The notes: generated from the letters alone by a model not told the origin. A DNA stretch of 64,000 bases from Blastomonas ursincola (GCF_013607875.1 NZ_VDES01000003.1:153819-217818), one strand, 5' to 3'. Numbered from the stretch's first letter, positions 36,464 to 45,472 are shown. Program-made: numbers and translations.

Positions 36464-37900
36464 TCAAAGCGGAACGAGCTTGCCCGGATTCATGATCCCC
36501 TTGGGGTCGAAGGCCTGCTTGATGGCCTTGAGTGCCATCAGGCGCGCAGGATCGCTCAGCCGCCCCAGCTCGTCGCGCTTCATCTGGCCGATGCCATGTT
36601 CGGCGCTGATCGATCCACCCGCCGCCACGACCAGATCATGGACGAAACCACTGATTTCCTTGCCAGGGTGCTCAGGCCAGGTGGCACGGTCCGATCCCCT
36701 GGGGGCAGCGACGTGGAAATGGACATTGCCGTCGCCCATATGCCCGAAGGCAGCCACTTCGGTGCCGGGGAAGCGGTTCTCCACCTCGGCGCCCGCCTCG
36801 ATGATGAAACGCGCCATGTCGGCCACCGGCACGCTGATGTCGTGCTGCATCGCAGGACCTTCGGCACGTTCGGCCTCGGAGATCGAATCGCGCAGCTTCC
36901 AGAAGGCCTCGGCTTGCGATTCGCTCGACGAGATCGCCGCGTCCTGCACCAGGTCGCGCTCGAAGGCTTCGGCCATCAGCGCTTCGGCCAGCTCCTGCGG
37001 CGGGGGTGCGGCGGCATTGTCGCGCGCGAACTCGATCAGCACATGCCAGGGATGCGCGCTGGCCAGCGGCGCCCGGGTGCCGGGAATGTGGTGCAGCACA
37101 TTGGCGAGGCAGCGCTGGGGGACGATCTCGAAACCTTCCATTTCGCGGCCCGCGCGCGCCTCGAGCATCAGCAGAAGTTCGCGCGCTGCGAGCGGCGAGC
37201 GCACCCCGGCCCAGACGACCGCACGGTCGATCAGCGCCGGAACGAGCTTGAGCGTCGCGGCGGTGACGATGCCGAGCGTGCCTTCGGCACCGACGAGCAG
37301 ATGCCGGATGTCGTAACCGCGATTGTCCTTCTTGAGCGTGGCGAGGCCGTTATAGATCGAGCCATCGGGCAGCACCGCCTCCAGCCCCTCGACCAGCGCC
37401 CGCATCGTGCCGTGGCGCAGGACCTGCGTGCCCCCCGCATTGGTCGAAACGAGTCCACCCACGGTCGCCGAGCCCTTGCCACCCAGCGTGAGCGGGAATC
37501 GCAGCCCCTGCGCGGCGACCGCCTCGTGCAGCGTCTGCAGCACCACGCCTGCTTCTGCCACGACAGTGCGCGCGGCAGGGTCGATAGCGCGGATCGCGTT
37601 CATCCGCCGCGTGCTGAGCAGCAGGGCGCTGCCACCGGAATCGGGCGTTGCGCCGCCGACCATACCGCTATTGCCGCCCTGGGGCACGATCGGCGTCCCG
37701 GTCTCGCTCGCCAGGCAGACAATCTCGGCGAGTTCCTGAGTATTGGCGGGAGCGACCATCGCCATCGCCGCGCCGTGATAGCGCCCGCGCCAGTCGGTCA
37801 GCCAGGGGGCCAGGTCGTGCGCATCGGTGGTGAGTCCTTTCGGGCCAAGCAGCGCGGCAAGCCGATCGGTCAGTTCGGGGCGTTCAAGGGCGTCGTTCAT
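36464..37900 (-). CDS. FAD-linked 2-hydroxyacid dehydrogenase (GlcD/D-2-hydroxyglutarate type)
   Basis: 478 residues. The FAD-PCMH part has VPQGGNSGMVGGATPDSGG and GGLVSTNAGG. The C-terminal cap ends AEHGIGQMKRDEL and DPKGIMNPGKLVPL, which is typical of GlcD, D-lactate and D-2-hydroxyglutarate dehydrogenases. The histidine in GHMGDGNVHFHV is a probable metal/substrate ligand. It oxidises a D-2-hydroxyacid and passes electrons to quinone or ETF. The exact substrate is not readable from sequence. Confidence 0.88.
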   Translation of the reverse strand: MNDALERPELTDRLAALLGPKGLTTDAHDLAPWLTDWRGRYHGAAMAMVAPANTQELAEIVCLASETGTPIVPQGGNSGMVGGATPDSGGSALLLSTRRMNAIRAIDPAARTVVAEAGVVLQTLHEAVAAQGLRFPLTLGGKGSATVGGLVSTNAGGTQVLRHGTMRALVEGLEAVLPDGSIYNGLATLKKDNRGYDIRHLLVGAEGTLGIVTAATLKLVPALIDRAVVWAGVRSPLAARELLLMLEARAGREMEGFEIVPQRCLANVLHHIPGTRAPLASAHPWHVLIEFARDNAAAPPPQELAEALMAEAFERDLVQDAAISSSESQAEAFWKLRDSISEAERAEGPAMQHDISVPVADMARFIIEAGAEVENRFPGTEVAAFGHMGDGNVHFHVAAPRGSDRATWPEHPGKEISGFVHDLVVAAGGSISAEHGIGQMKRDELGRLSDPARLMALKAIKQAFDPKGIMNPGKLVPL

Positions 37901-38095
37901 GGCCCGCCTGATACACCTGCTGCTTCATGCCGACAATCGGCTGGGATACCATGGCGTCGGTGGTAAAAATGACACAGTACCCGACAAAACGAGGGTTGAT
38001 CAGGGCTAGACGGCATCGTTAATCCACCGTTCAATCGCTCGGACTAACCCGGGCGCCAGGGGCTAAACGGGTCTGGAGGTTCGCCGCGCGCGGCC

Positions 38096-38632
38096 ATGGC
38101 ATATGTCGAATCCTTGCTGGGGTTGCTGTTGCTGAGTTCGCTGCCATTGGCAGACGAGCGGCGCAGTCCCGTGGGCGACACGGAGCCCTTCGTTCCGGCG
38201 CAGCTGGGGGAGATGCTCGATCCGCGGCCCGAGGTGCTCGCGCAGGTCCGCATCGAGCAGCGGATCATCATCCGCGTTCCGCGCCAGTCGCTCTCGCGCT
38301 CTTCGCTGATGGCCGACATTGCGCCGCCCCGGCGCGCGCCGAGGCCCGAGCCGCCGAAGTTCGAACGGCGCAAGGTCGGCAAATGCCTGGCGATGCGCGA
38401 TGTCTCGGGCGTGCGCGTGATCAACGACGACATGCTGGTGCTGTTCATGCGCGACCAGCGGATGATCGAGGCCGAGCTGGAGAAATCGTGCAGCGCGCGC
38501 GAATTCTATCAGGGCTTTTACATGGAACGCAGCGGCGATGGCCGGCTGTGCGTCGATCGCGATCTGCTGCAGGCCAGGTCGGGCAGCAAGTGCGAGGTCA
38601 ACAAGCTGCGGCAGCTGGTCCCTGAGGATTGA
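38096..38632 (+). CDS. hypothetical protein with hydrophobic N-terminus
   Basis: 178 residues. The start MAYVESLLGLLLLSSLPLADE could be a short signal peptide. A basic proline-rich stretch (PPRRAPRPEPPKFERRK) is followed by KCLAMRDVSGVRVINDDMLVLFMRDQR. Three conserved-looking cysteines follow (CSAREF, LCVDRD, KCEVNK). The later part resembles a small domain of unknown function seen in sphingomonad proteins, but I do not recognise it. It lies in an open region between the flavoenzyme and the helicase. No ribosome site is strong. Confidence 0.65.
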   Translation: MAYVESLLGLLLLSSLPLADERRSPVGDTEPFVPAQLGEMLDPRPEVLAQVRIEQRIIIRVPRQSLSRSSLMADIAPPRRAPRPEPPKFERRKVGKCLAMRDVSGVRVINDDMLVLFMRDQRMIEAELEKSCSAREFYQGFYMERSGDGRLCVDRDLLQARSGSKCEVNKLRQLVPED

Positions 38633-38765
38633 TTTCGCCCCGTAATTCCGGCGCAGCAAGGTTGACTTTCGGGCATTGTTTGCGCATGGCGCGTGCGTGG
38701 CTGATGGCCCGGCATGAATGGCGTGACGAGAACTGACGCGCCGCTGCCCTTATTTCGGATATTCT

Positions 38766-40139
38766 ATGATATTTGCCGATCTCGGCCTTTCCGACAAGTT
38801 GATCCAGGCCGTAACCGATTCCGGCTATACCACCCCCACGCCCATTCAGGCGCAGGCCATTCCCCCGGTGCTGATGATGCGCGACCTGATCGGCATCGCG
38901 CAAACGGGGACGGGCAAGACGGCGAGCTTCGTGCTGCCGATGATCGACATTCTGGCCGAGGGCCGCAGCCGCGCCCGTATGCCGCGCTCGCTCATCCTCG
39001 AGCCGACGCGCGAGCTCGCCGCGCAGGTCGCCGAGAATTTCGAGAAATACGGCAAGTATCACAAGCTCTCGATGGCGCTGCTGATCGGCGGCGTGTCGAT
39101 GGGGGATCAGGTCAAGGCGCTGGAAAAGGGCGTCGATGTGCTGATCGCGACCCCGGGCCGCCTGATGGACCTGTACGATCGCGGCAACATCCTGCTCACC
39201 GGCTGCAACCTGCTGGTGATCGACGAGGCCGACCGGATGCTCGACATGGGATTCATCCCCGATATCGAGACGATCTGCACGCGGCTGCCCGCACAGCGCC
39301 AGACTTTGCTGTTTTCCGCGACCATGCCGCCGCCGATCAAGAAGCTGGCGGACAAGTTCCTGAACAACCCCAAGTCGATCGAGGTTGCGCGCACCGGCAG
39401 CGCCAATGCGTCGATCGAGCAGGGCAAGGTGCGCGTCGCATCGCGGCGAAAGCGCGACACGCTGTTCACTATGCTTGATGCTGGCGTGCAGACCGCGATC
39501 ATCTTCTGCAACCGCAAGACGACGGTACGCGATCTGAACAAGGCGCTGCGCCAGGGCGGGTTTGACAGCGGCGAGATCCATGGCGACATGGAACAGAGCG
39601 CGCGGCTGGCCGAGCTGGAAAAGTTCAAGAACGGCACGATCAACATCCTGGTCGCCTCGGACGTTGCTGCGCGCGGTCTGGACATCAAGGGCGTGAGCCA
39701 TGTGTTCAACTATGACGCGCCCTGGCATCCGGACGATTATGTCCACCGCATCGGCCGTACGGGTCGTGCAGGTGCGACTGGCAAGGCATTCACCTTCATC
39801 ACCGAAGACGATGCCGAAGCGCTGGCCAATATCGAAAAGCTGATCGGCACGACCATTCCCGAAGTCGTGATCGAGGGCGTCGAAGCGCCGGTGCAGGATG
39901 ATAAGCCGCGCGAAAAGCCGGCCAAGGGACGCGCGCCCCGCAAGAGCGAGGAGCGCAAGCCCGCAGAACGCAAGGCGCGCGAGGAAAAGCCGCGTGACGA
40001 GAAGCCGCGTGCGGAAAAGACGCGCGACGATCGCCGCAAGCCCGCACGGGCGCGCCGCGAGGAGCGCGACGACGGTCCCGACGATGGGTGGAACGGCCCG
40101 ATGCCCGACTTTCTCTCGGTTGGCTTCGGCACGACCTGA
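38766..40139 (+). CDS. DEAD-box RNA helicase
   Basis: 457 residues. Motifs in order: Q motif PTPIQAQAIP, motif I AQTGTGKTAS, PTRELA, motif II DEADRMLDMGF, motif III SATMP, motif V ASDVAARGLDI and motif VI HRIGRTGRAG. The C-terminal 80 residues are a low-complexity Lys/Arg/Glu tail with repeated REEKPRDEKPR-type units, probably RNA-binding. It resembles RhlE/RhlB cold-shock or degradosome helicases. The start MIFADLGLSDKL is normal for this group. The exact paralogue (RhlE) is not assigned. Confidence 0.94.
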   Translation: MIFADLGLSDKLIQAVTDSGYTTPTPIQAQAIPPVLMMRDLIGIAQTGTGKTASFVLPMIDILAEGRSRARMPRSLILEPTRELAAQVAENFEKYGKYHKLSMALLIGGVSMGDQVKALEKGVDVLIATPGRLMDLYDRGNILLTGCNLLVIDEADRMLDMGFIPDIETICTRLPAQRQTLLFSATMPPPIKKLADKFLNNPKSIEVARTGSANASIEQGKVRVASRRKRDTLFTMLDAGVQTAIIFCNRKTTVRDLNKALRQGGFDSGEIHGDMEQSARLAELEKFKNGTINILVASDVAARGLDIKGVSHVFNYDAPWHPDDYVHRIGRTGRAGATGKAFTFITEDDAEALANIEKLIGTTIPEVVIEGVEAPVQDDKPREKPAKGRAPRKSEERKPAERKAREEKPRDEKPRAEKTRDDRRKPARARREERDDGPDDGWNGPMPDFLSVGFGTT

Positions 40140-40160
40140 GCGCAACCGCTCTCGATCTTA
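40138..40160 (+). terminator. possible short terminator after the helicase gene
   Basis: GAGCG-CAAC-CGCTC (40138-40151) forms a 5-bp stem with a 4-nt loop, followed by TCGATCTTATTCT. It overlaps the helicase stop and lies before the convergent methyltransferase gene. The short stem makes this tentative. Confidence 0.35.
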
Positions 40161-41030
40161 TTCTCCCGCGTCACCTTTGCGTGCCTTGTCGAGTAGCCCC
40201 GCGAGCGAGGCGGTCGCGCTGCCGCGCCGTGCGGGTTTGGGCTGATCGGGCGAGGGGGCCCAGCCGCTGAGATACAGCATCTCGAACCGCTCGGGCGTCT
40301 TGCCGTCGCTGTCGGCATCCTCGGCAAAGCGCTGCATCGCCGCGACTAACCCAAGTTTTCCGATCGCCGGGCCTGAAATGGCGAGCGTGTTGGTCCAGCC
40401 ATGCGCACGAAGATCGGCGATCAGCGCGGGCAGCGAGGAATAGCGCACGGTCAGCGTGTCGCTGTCCGCCACCGGCATGGCAAAGCGCGCGCGCTGCAGC
40501 AGATCGCCCGCCGCACGCACGTCGATCTGCGGATGGATGCGCGCGGCGACACCGCGTCCGCCAGCCTCATCCGCCGCCAGCATTGCGGCCTTGAGACGCG
40601 GCAACGAGCCTGCACCGATCATCGCCGCCATCATCAGCCCGTCGGGGCGCAGCGCGCGGTTGATCTGGATGAGCGCGCCGGGAAGATCGTTGACGCTGTC
40701 GAGCGTTCCCAGTGCGATCACCAGATCGAAGCTCGCCGGTTCAAAGGGCAGCAGGTCCTCGTCGCACTGCACGTTGGTCCCGATTGGCCCTGCCCGCGTC
40801 ACGCGAATGCCCCGTGCGTCCATGGCTGCCATCAGGCTGGGCGGGGCCATGCCCAGCACCAGCGCCTCGCCAAAATCGCGCGTCACCCACGAGAGTCGCT
40901 CGACGATCTCGTCCGCCATATGCTCAGCAAGGAATGCGCCGGTCTGCCGCGCCAGCCGTTCGCCGCGCGCCATCGCGAGGCGGCGGCGCTGCGGCGAGAA
41001 GAGCTGGCGGGGGGCGCTATCCTGGTTCAT
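40158..41030 (-). CDS. SAM-dependent methyltransferase (BioC/NDUFAF5-like)
   Basis: 290 residues. A methyltransferase-like domain is visible: EALVLGMAPPSL in place of the glycine-rich motif I, then FDLVIALGTLDSVNDLPGAL. NRALRPDGLMMAAMIG is the motif after the acceptor strand. The opening QLFSPQRRRLAMARGERL and overall length fit the alphaproteobacterial family related to complex I assembly factor NDUFAF5 and to BioC. It is divergent from comF. Substrate is inferred only from family. Confidence 0.85.
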   Translation of the reverse strand: MNQDSAPRQLFSPQRRRLAMARGERLARQTGAFLAEHMADEIVERLSWVTRDFGEALVLGMAPPSLMAAMDARGIRVTRAGPIGTNVQCDEDLLPFEPASFDLVIALGTLDSVNDLPGALIQINRALRPDGLMMAAMIGAGSLPRLKAAMLAADEAGGRGVAARIHPQIDVRAAGDLLQRARFAMPVADSDTLTVRYSSLPALIADLRAHGWTNTLAISGPAIGKLGLVAAMQRFAEDADSDGKTPERFEMLYLSGWAPSPDQPKPARRGSATASLAGLLDKARKGDAGE

Positions 41031-41071
41031 CGCGGCCTTGTGCCGATGCGCGCGCCGCGCGACAAGGGGGC

Positions 41072-41818
41072 ATGTCGCTTGCCACCGCCCTGCGCCCGCT
41101 GGTCGATCTGGTGCTGCCCCCGCGCTGCCCCGGCTGCGGCGTGCTGGTCGAGGACGACCTGCAATTCTGCCCTGAGTGCTGGAATGCCCTGCGCTTCATC
41201 AGCGATCCCAGTTGCACATCGTGCGGCAAGCCCTTCTCCGAAGGGCGCGATGCCGACCTCGCTTGCGCCGAATGCCTCGCCGATCCGCCGCTGCACGATG
41301 GCATCAAGGCGGCGGTGCTCTATGACGACCTGTCGCGCTCGATCGTGCTCAAGCTCAAGCATGGCGGCAAGATCGGCCTGGCGCGGCTGGTCGCGCGGCA
41401 TCTGCAGCGGCATATCCCCGAAGACACGACCGATCTGGTGCTGATCCCGGTGCCATTGCACCGCTGGCGGCTGTGGCGGCGGGGGTTCAACCAGTCGATC
41501 CTGATCGCGCGCGAACTGGCGAGGCCGCATGGCCTGATGGTCGAGACCGATGTGCTGCGCCGCATCCGCGCCACGCCGCCGCTCAAGGGCATGACGCGCA
41601 AGCAGCGCGGACTGGCGGTGCGCGGGGTGTTCGATATCCCCAAGGACAGGCGCGAGCGCATCCGGGGCAGGCACGTGCTGCTCATTGACGATGTCTATAC
41701 CACCGGCGCGACCTCGCGCGCATGCGTGCGGTTGCTCAAGCAGGCGGGCGCGGCCAGCGTGACCATCTTCTGCTGGGCGCGGGTGCTGCGCGAGGGCGAC
41801 GAGGCTGCGGATATGTGA
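41072..41818 (+). CDS. ComF family protein (double zinc ribbon plus phosphoribosyltransferase)
   Basis: 248 residues. A zinc-ribbon with CPGCG, CPECW, CTSCGKPF and CAECLADPP occupies the first 80 residues. The C-terminal phosphoribosyltransferase-like part ends with the PRPP motif VLLIDDVYTTGATS. ComF is linked to DNA uptake in competent bacteria, yet its role in alphaproteobacteria is unclear. A GGGGG tract precedes the ATG. Glutaredoxin, nitrilase and DUF1178 genes follow on the same strand, a conserved alphaproteobacterial arrangement. Confidence 0.9.
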   Translation: MSLATALRPLVDLVLPPRCPGCGVLVEDDLQFCPECWNALRFISDPSCTSCGKPFSEGRDADLACAECLADPPLHDGIKAAVLYDDLSRSIVLKLKHGGKIGLARLVARHLQRHIPEDTTDLVLIPVPLHRWRLWRRGFNQSILIARELARPHGLMVETDVLRRIRATPPLKGMTRKQRGLAVRGVFDIPKDRRERIRGRHVLLIDDVYTTGATSRACVRLLKQAGAASVTIFCWARVLREGDEAADM

Positions 41819-41886
41819 CAGGTCCGTTGCGGGGCTGTTGCATTTCCGCGCAAAACGCCCAAATATCGGGGGCGGAGGACGCATTC

Positions 41887-42144
41887 ATGGCCAAGGTCGA
41901 AATCTATACCAAATTTACCTGTCCCTATTGCTTCAGGGCGAAGTCGCTGCTGAGCAAGAAGGGGGTGGACTTCGACGAGACCGAAGTGTCGATGGGCGGC
42001 GAGCCCAAGGCCGAGATGATCCGCCGCGCCGGTGGGCGCACCACCGTGCCGCAAATCTTCATCGACGGGCAGCATATCGGTGGATCGGACGACCTGGCGG
42101 CGCTCGACCGCGAGGGCAAGCTCGACCCGCTGCTGGGGCTGTGA
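41887..42144 (+). CDS. grxC: glutaredoxin 3
   Basis: 85 residues with redox motif CPYC (Cys12, Cys15) after VEIYTKF, and TVPQIFIDGQHIGGSDDL, which binds glutathione. This is a dithiol class I glutaredoxin that reduces protein disulfides using glutathione. It sits 68 bp after comF, and the nitrilase gene starts 16 bp downstream. Family identification is secure, the gene symbol is by closest type. Confidence 0.94.
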   Translation: MAKVEIYTKFTCPYCFRAKSLLSKKGVDFDETEVSMGGEPKAEMIRRAGGRTTVPQIFIDGQHIGGSDDLAALDREGKLDPLLGL

Positions 42145-42160
42145 CCACGGACCGATTGCG

Positions 42161-42988
42161 ATGAAGATTGCTGTCCTGCAGATGACAGCAGGGATAGACC
42201 CTGCGGACAATGCGCGCACGCTGGTGCAGGCGGTGCGCGATGCGAAGGCGGGCGGCGCCGAGATGCTGTTCACGCCCGAAATGTCGAACCTGATCGACCG
42301 CAATCGTGCGCGCGCAGCCGATACGATCCGCAGCGAGGGCGAGGATCCTGTTCTCGCCGAGGTCCGCACCGCTGCTGCCGAACATGGTCTGTGGGTGCAT
42401 CTGGGCTCGCTCGCGGTACGGGGCGATGCGCCCGACGCAAAATGGCGCAACCGCGCGTTCGTGATTGCGCCCGATGGCAGCATCGCCGCGCGTTATGACA
42501 AGATCCACCTGTTCGATGTTGACCTCGCCTCGGGCGAAAGCTGGCGCGAATCCGCCGTCTATGAAGGCGGCGAGCAGGCAGTCGCGGTGCGGCTGCCGGA
42601 GGCGGTGCTGGGCCTTTCGATCTGCTACGACATCCGCTTTTCCGCGGTGTTCTCGGCCCTGAGCCGCGCCGGAGCCGACATTATCGCGGTCCCGGCGGCG
42701 TTCACCGTGCCCACCGGACAGGCGCACTGGCATGTGCTGCTGCGCGCCCGGGCGATCGAGAATGCGTGCTTCGTCGTCGCCGCCGCGCAGACCGGCGATC
42801 ATGCGGACGGCCGCAGCACCTATGGTCACAGCTTGGTGATCGACCCCTGGGGCGAAATCCTGCTCGACATGGGCGAGGCACCCGGCTTGGCCTTTGCCGA
42901 GCTCGACCTGGCACGCATCGCCGATGTGCGTTCGCGCGTCCCCGTCATCGCCAACCGCAGGCCTGTCGCGGAGGCGGTGTTGCCGTGA
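42161..42988 (+). CDS. carbon-nitrogen hydrolase (nitrilase superfamily, Nit-type amidase)
   Basis: 275 residues. The catalytic triad is Glu in LFTPEMSN, Lys in RYDKIHLFDVD and Cys in LGLSICYDIRF. RARAIENACFVVAAAQ closes the active site. It resembles the Nit1/Nit2 group, which removes deaminated glutathione. Placement after a glutaredoxin fits this glutathione link. The DUF1178 start overlaps its stop as GTGA. No transmembrane segment is visible. Confidence 0.92.
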   Translation: MKIAVLQMTAGIDPADNARTLVQAVRDAKAGGAEMLFTPEMSNLIDRNRARAADTIRSEGEDPVLAEVRTAAAEHGLWVHLGSLAVRGDAPDAKWRNRAFVIAPDGSIAARYDKIHLFDVDLASGESWRESAVYEGGEQAVAVRLPEAVLGLSICYDIRFSAVFSALSRAGADIIAVPAAFTVPTGQAHWHVLLRARAIENACFVVAAAQTGDHADGRSTYGHSLVIDPWGEILLDMGEAPGLAFAELDLARIADVRSRVPVIANRRPVAEAVLP

Positions 42989-43494
42989 TCGTTTACGACC
43001 TCAAATGCGCGAACGACCATGTGTTCGAGGTCTGGTTCGCCTCCAGCCAGGCCTATGAGGACCAGCGCGCGCGCGGCCTGATCGCCTGTGCGTTTTGCGG
43101 ATCGACCGAGGTCGGCAAGGCGGTGATGGCACCACGGCTGAATGCCAAGGGCAATCAGCGCGATGTCAGCCTGCCTGCGGTGATCGATGCTCCAAGCACG
43201 CCATCGCCCGTCAGCATCAGCAATGCGCCCGCTTCCGCGCCAGCCCCCGCTGAGGTCGCCAAGCTGCAGGCGGTGCTGCACGCGCTGGCCCAGGCGCAGG
43301 CGAAGGCGCTCGAACAATCGACCTGGGTGGGCCGGGATTTTGCCGACCGCGCGCGCGCGATGCATTATGGCGAGGAAGACCATGCGCCGATCCACGGCCA
43401 GGCCGATCCTGACGAGGCCGCTGCGCTGGTCGAGGAGGGCGTCGCCGTCGCGCCGCTGCCGTTCCCGGTCATCCCGCCCGACGCCAAGAACTGA
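42985..43494 (+). CDS. DUF1178 family protein
   Basis: 169 residues. The start KCANDHVFEVWFASSQAYEDQRARGLIACAFCGS contains two cysteine pairs (KC and CAFC) like a zinc ribbon. VGRDFADRARAMHYGEEDHAPIHGQADPDEAAALVEEG is the DUF1178 signature. The middle is a Pro/Ala/Ser-rich linker. It uses a GTG start overlapping the nitrilase stop by 4 bases (GTGA), so the two are coupled. Function unknown. Confidence 0.9.
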   Translation: MIVYDLKCANDHVFEVWFASSQAYEDQRARGLIACAFCGSTEVGKAVMAPRLNAKGNQRDVSLPAVIDAPSTPSPVSISNAPASAPAPAEVAKLQAVLHALAQAQAKALEQSTWVGRDFADRARAMHYGEEDHAPIHGQADPDEAAALVEEGVAVAPLPFPVIPPDAKN

Positions 43495-43569
43495 CGCGAA
43501 TATCGTTCGAAACCGGCGCTGCCGAAACGATTGCCTTGCCGCCCCCGCTTGGCTAAACCGCACCGCAGT

Positions 43570-43646
43570 GCGCCCGTAGCTCAGCAGGATAGAGCATCAG
43601 ATTCCTAATCTGGGGGCCACAGGTTCGAATCCTGTCGGGCGCACCA
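43570..43646 (+). tRNA. tRNA-Arg (CCU), with encoded CCA
   Basis: Acceptor stem GCGCCCG pairs with CGGGCGC. The anticodon stem CAGAT/ATCTG holds the loop TCCTAA, so the anticodon is CCT, reading AGG. GGTTCGAATCC is the T-arm. The gene ends ACCA and lies 75 bp after the DUF1178 stop. Confidence 0.96.
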
Positions 43647-43663
43647 TCCTCTCATGTGCCGCA

Positions 43664-45142
43664 TCAGTCCACCCGCCGCGCCAGCTCCTTGGCGGCATGG
43701 GCGACCGGGTCTTCGACATCCGCCGGTATCAGGACATCGGGCGCGATGCCGTGCGGGTCGACCGGATCGCCCGGCAGCCGCAGCGAGCGCGTGGTGGCCC
43801 AGTGGAGCTCGAACCGGCCCGAGGGGGCGGGCATGCCCATCATCTCGCCATAATCGATCACGCCGGCGGAATTCTCCTGCCCCATCAGCACGACCTTGCG
43901 GCTCTGCCGCGCGTCCATGATGAAATTCTCGGCCGAGCTTCCGGCGCGGTCGATGAGCACCGCGATGCGTGCCGGATTGGGCAGCACCCGGTCCAACCGG
44001 AGGATCTCCACCGCCGGTTCGCGCGGCAGGAACGCCTGGCTGGCCGATTGCATCCGCTGGCTCTCGCTCGCCAGCAGCCGCGCTGCCTCGGGCGAGGCGC
44101 TTTCCAGCGTCCGCGCCGTTTCGCCGCGCAGCCGGGCATTGTCGGCGCTGACGCGCAGTTCGACCCCGATCCGCCAGATCGGGCGGGTGTAGAGATAGGG
44201 CAGCACCGGATCATAGGTGAAGTCAGATCCGCCGCCATTGCCGCGAATGTCTATGATCAGCTGCGGTGTCCGCTCCAGTTCGGCGGCATTGTCTGCGATC
44301 AGCTTGCGGATCGCATCGAGATGGCTGGCATGAAATGAGGGGAGGCGCAGATACAGGGTGGCGTCGTCTATCCGCTCGAGCAGAAATGCGTCGCCGGGCC
44401 ATCGGCGTTCTGCCGCCTTCTGCGCTTCTGGGGTCGCCTGCACGCGCCGCCACTGGCCTAGCTCGTCGACGTCCAGCACATCGCCGTTGCTGCGAAGGCG
44501 CGCCTGCAGCGCAACCTCGGTTCGGTCGCCGGCACCATAGAGCAGGGCATAGCTGCCATCGGCAGCGCGCGTCAGCACCGCCTTGACCTCGCCGGGGGTC
44601 CAGGTCTCGGCCGCAGTGGACAGGATGACGGCATCGAACACCTTTGCCGATCGGTCGCGCCGCAGCACGGCCAGACGATAGCGATCGTCGATCAACCACA
44701 GCCCCTCGACCGGATCGGCCGCTGGGCCCAAGGCGTTCAGCCTGGCCAGCGCGCTCTGCTCGTCGAGCGCGCGCCGCCGGGTTTTCCATGGCGACGACTC
44801 CGGCGCTGCGGCCCATTGCAACTGAAGATGACCATCATCGAACCAGGCGAGCCAATGTTTCAGGCTCTGTCGAAAGACGGCCTCATCGCCTGATGCGACC
44901 TGCGCCCGGAGACGAGCCGTCAATGCATCGAGTTCGGCCTTGCGTTCGCCCCCGGTCTTGGTGGGCCAGCCTGAATAGTTGCGCTCGATCGCTGCGGTCA
45001 TCCAGTCGAAATCGGCGAGATTGGCCGAAGGTGTCGCGGCCTCGAGCGGGCCGCCAGCAAGCGCCATCAACCCCAGGAGGAGCGACAGGCGGGCCAGGAA
45101 AGGATGCAGGCGGCGGTGGAGAAGAGGGGGTGGGGTGAGCAT
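43664..45142 (-). CDS. S41 family peptidase (C-terminal-processing-like)
   Basis: 492 residues. A signal-like N-terminus (LSLLLGLMALAGGPLEAA) is followed by an N-terminal domain and then the S41 core. Its DIRGNGGG motif leads to the catalytic serine in DRAGSSAENF, and the lysine lies in SRKVVLMGQENSAG. These are the usual Ser-Lys pair of tail-specific or Tricorn-like proteases. No PDZ signature is obvious to me. It probably acts in the periplasm. It is divergent from the globin-coupled receptor gene. Confidence 0.86.
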   Translation of the reverse strand: MLTPPPLLHRRLHPFLARLSLLLGLMALAGGPLEAATPSANLADFDWMTAAIERNYSGWPTKTGGERKAELDALTARLRAQVASGDEAVFRQSLKHWLAWFDDGHLQLQWAAAPESSPWKTRRRALDEQSALARLNALGPAADPVEGLWLIDDRYRLAVLRRDRSAKVFDAVILSTAAETWTPGEVKAVLTRAADGSYALLYGAGDRTEVALQARLRSNGDVLDVDELGQWRRVQATPEAQKAAERRWPGDAFLLERIDDATLYLRLPSFHASHLDAIRKLIADNAAELERTPQLIIDIRGNGGGSDFTYDPVLPYLYTRPIWRIGVELRVSADNARLRGETARTLESASPEAARLLASESQRMQSASQAFLPREPAVEILRLDRVLPNPARIAVLIDRAGSSAENFIMDARQSRKVVLMGQENSAGVIDYGEMMGMPAPSGRFELHWATTRSLRLPGDPVDPHGIAPDVLIPADVEDPVAHAAKELARRVD

Positions 45143-45398
45143 CGTCGTCCATCATCCGGATAGCGGTTTTGTATCGCCGCAGCGCCGATCGCGTGTCAAC
45201 CTGGGCGCGCGAGCCGGGTTCAGCCCGGAGGCCAGCCTTTTTCGCAGACCGGCAACCGCCCGGCGGGATCACGCTTCGTGCGCCGCCGCCTCTCGCCGTG
45301 CCGACACCTCGCGCGAGCGACAGCCAGGGCGCCTCGAAACGGCGCTGGCGGCACGGTCCGGCGATCCTGTCCGTTAACCCATATTCCTCCCCTGCGGG

Positions 45399-45434
45399 CG
45401 TACCGTAGTTATACCGTATTTAGGGTTTTGTTTA
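45399..45434 (+). promoter_or_regulatory. shared regulatory block upstream of the globin-coupled receptor
   Basis: CGTACCGTAG (45399-45408), GTATTT (45416-45421) and TTTGTT followed by A (45427-45434) recur with the same internal spacing upstream of the PAS-GGDEF-EAL gene. The gap to the start codon is 72 nt here and 70 nt there. Within it, TACCGTA occurs twice, 11 bp apart (45401 and 45412). It is probably a promoter with an activator site. I cannot name the factor. Confidence 0.6.
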
Positions 45435-45454
45435 CGACACAAGCACTTATTCGA

Positions 45455-45472
45455 CCCCATAGTTTAATGGGG
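45455..45472 (+). promoter_or_regulatory. hairpin covering the ribosome-binding site of the globin-coupled receptor
   Basis: CCCCAT (45455-45460) and ATGGGG (45467-45472) form a perfect 6-bp stem with loop AGTTTA. The 3' arm GGGG is the best Shine-Dalgarno candidate, 8 nt before the ATG at 45481, so the stem could limit translation. Confidence 0.45.
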
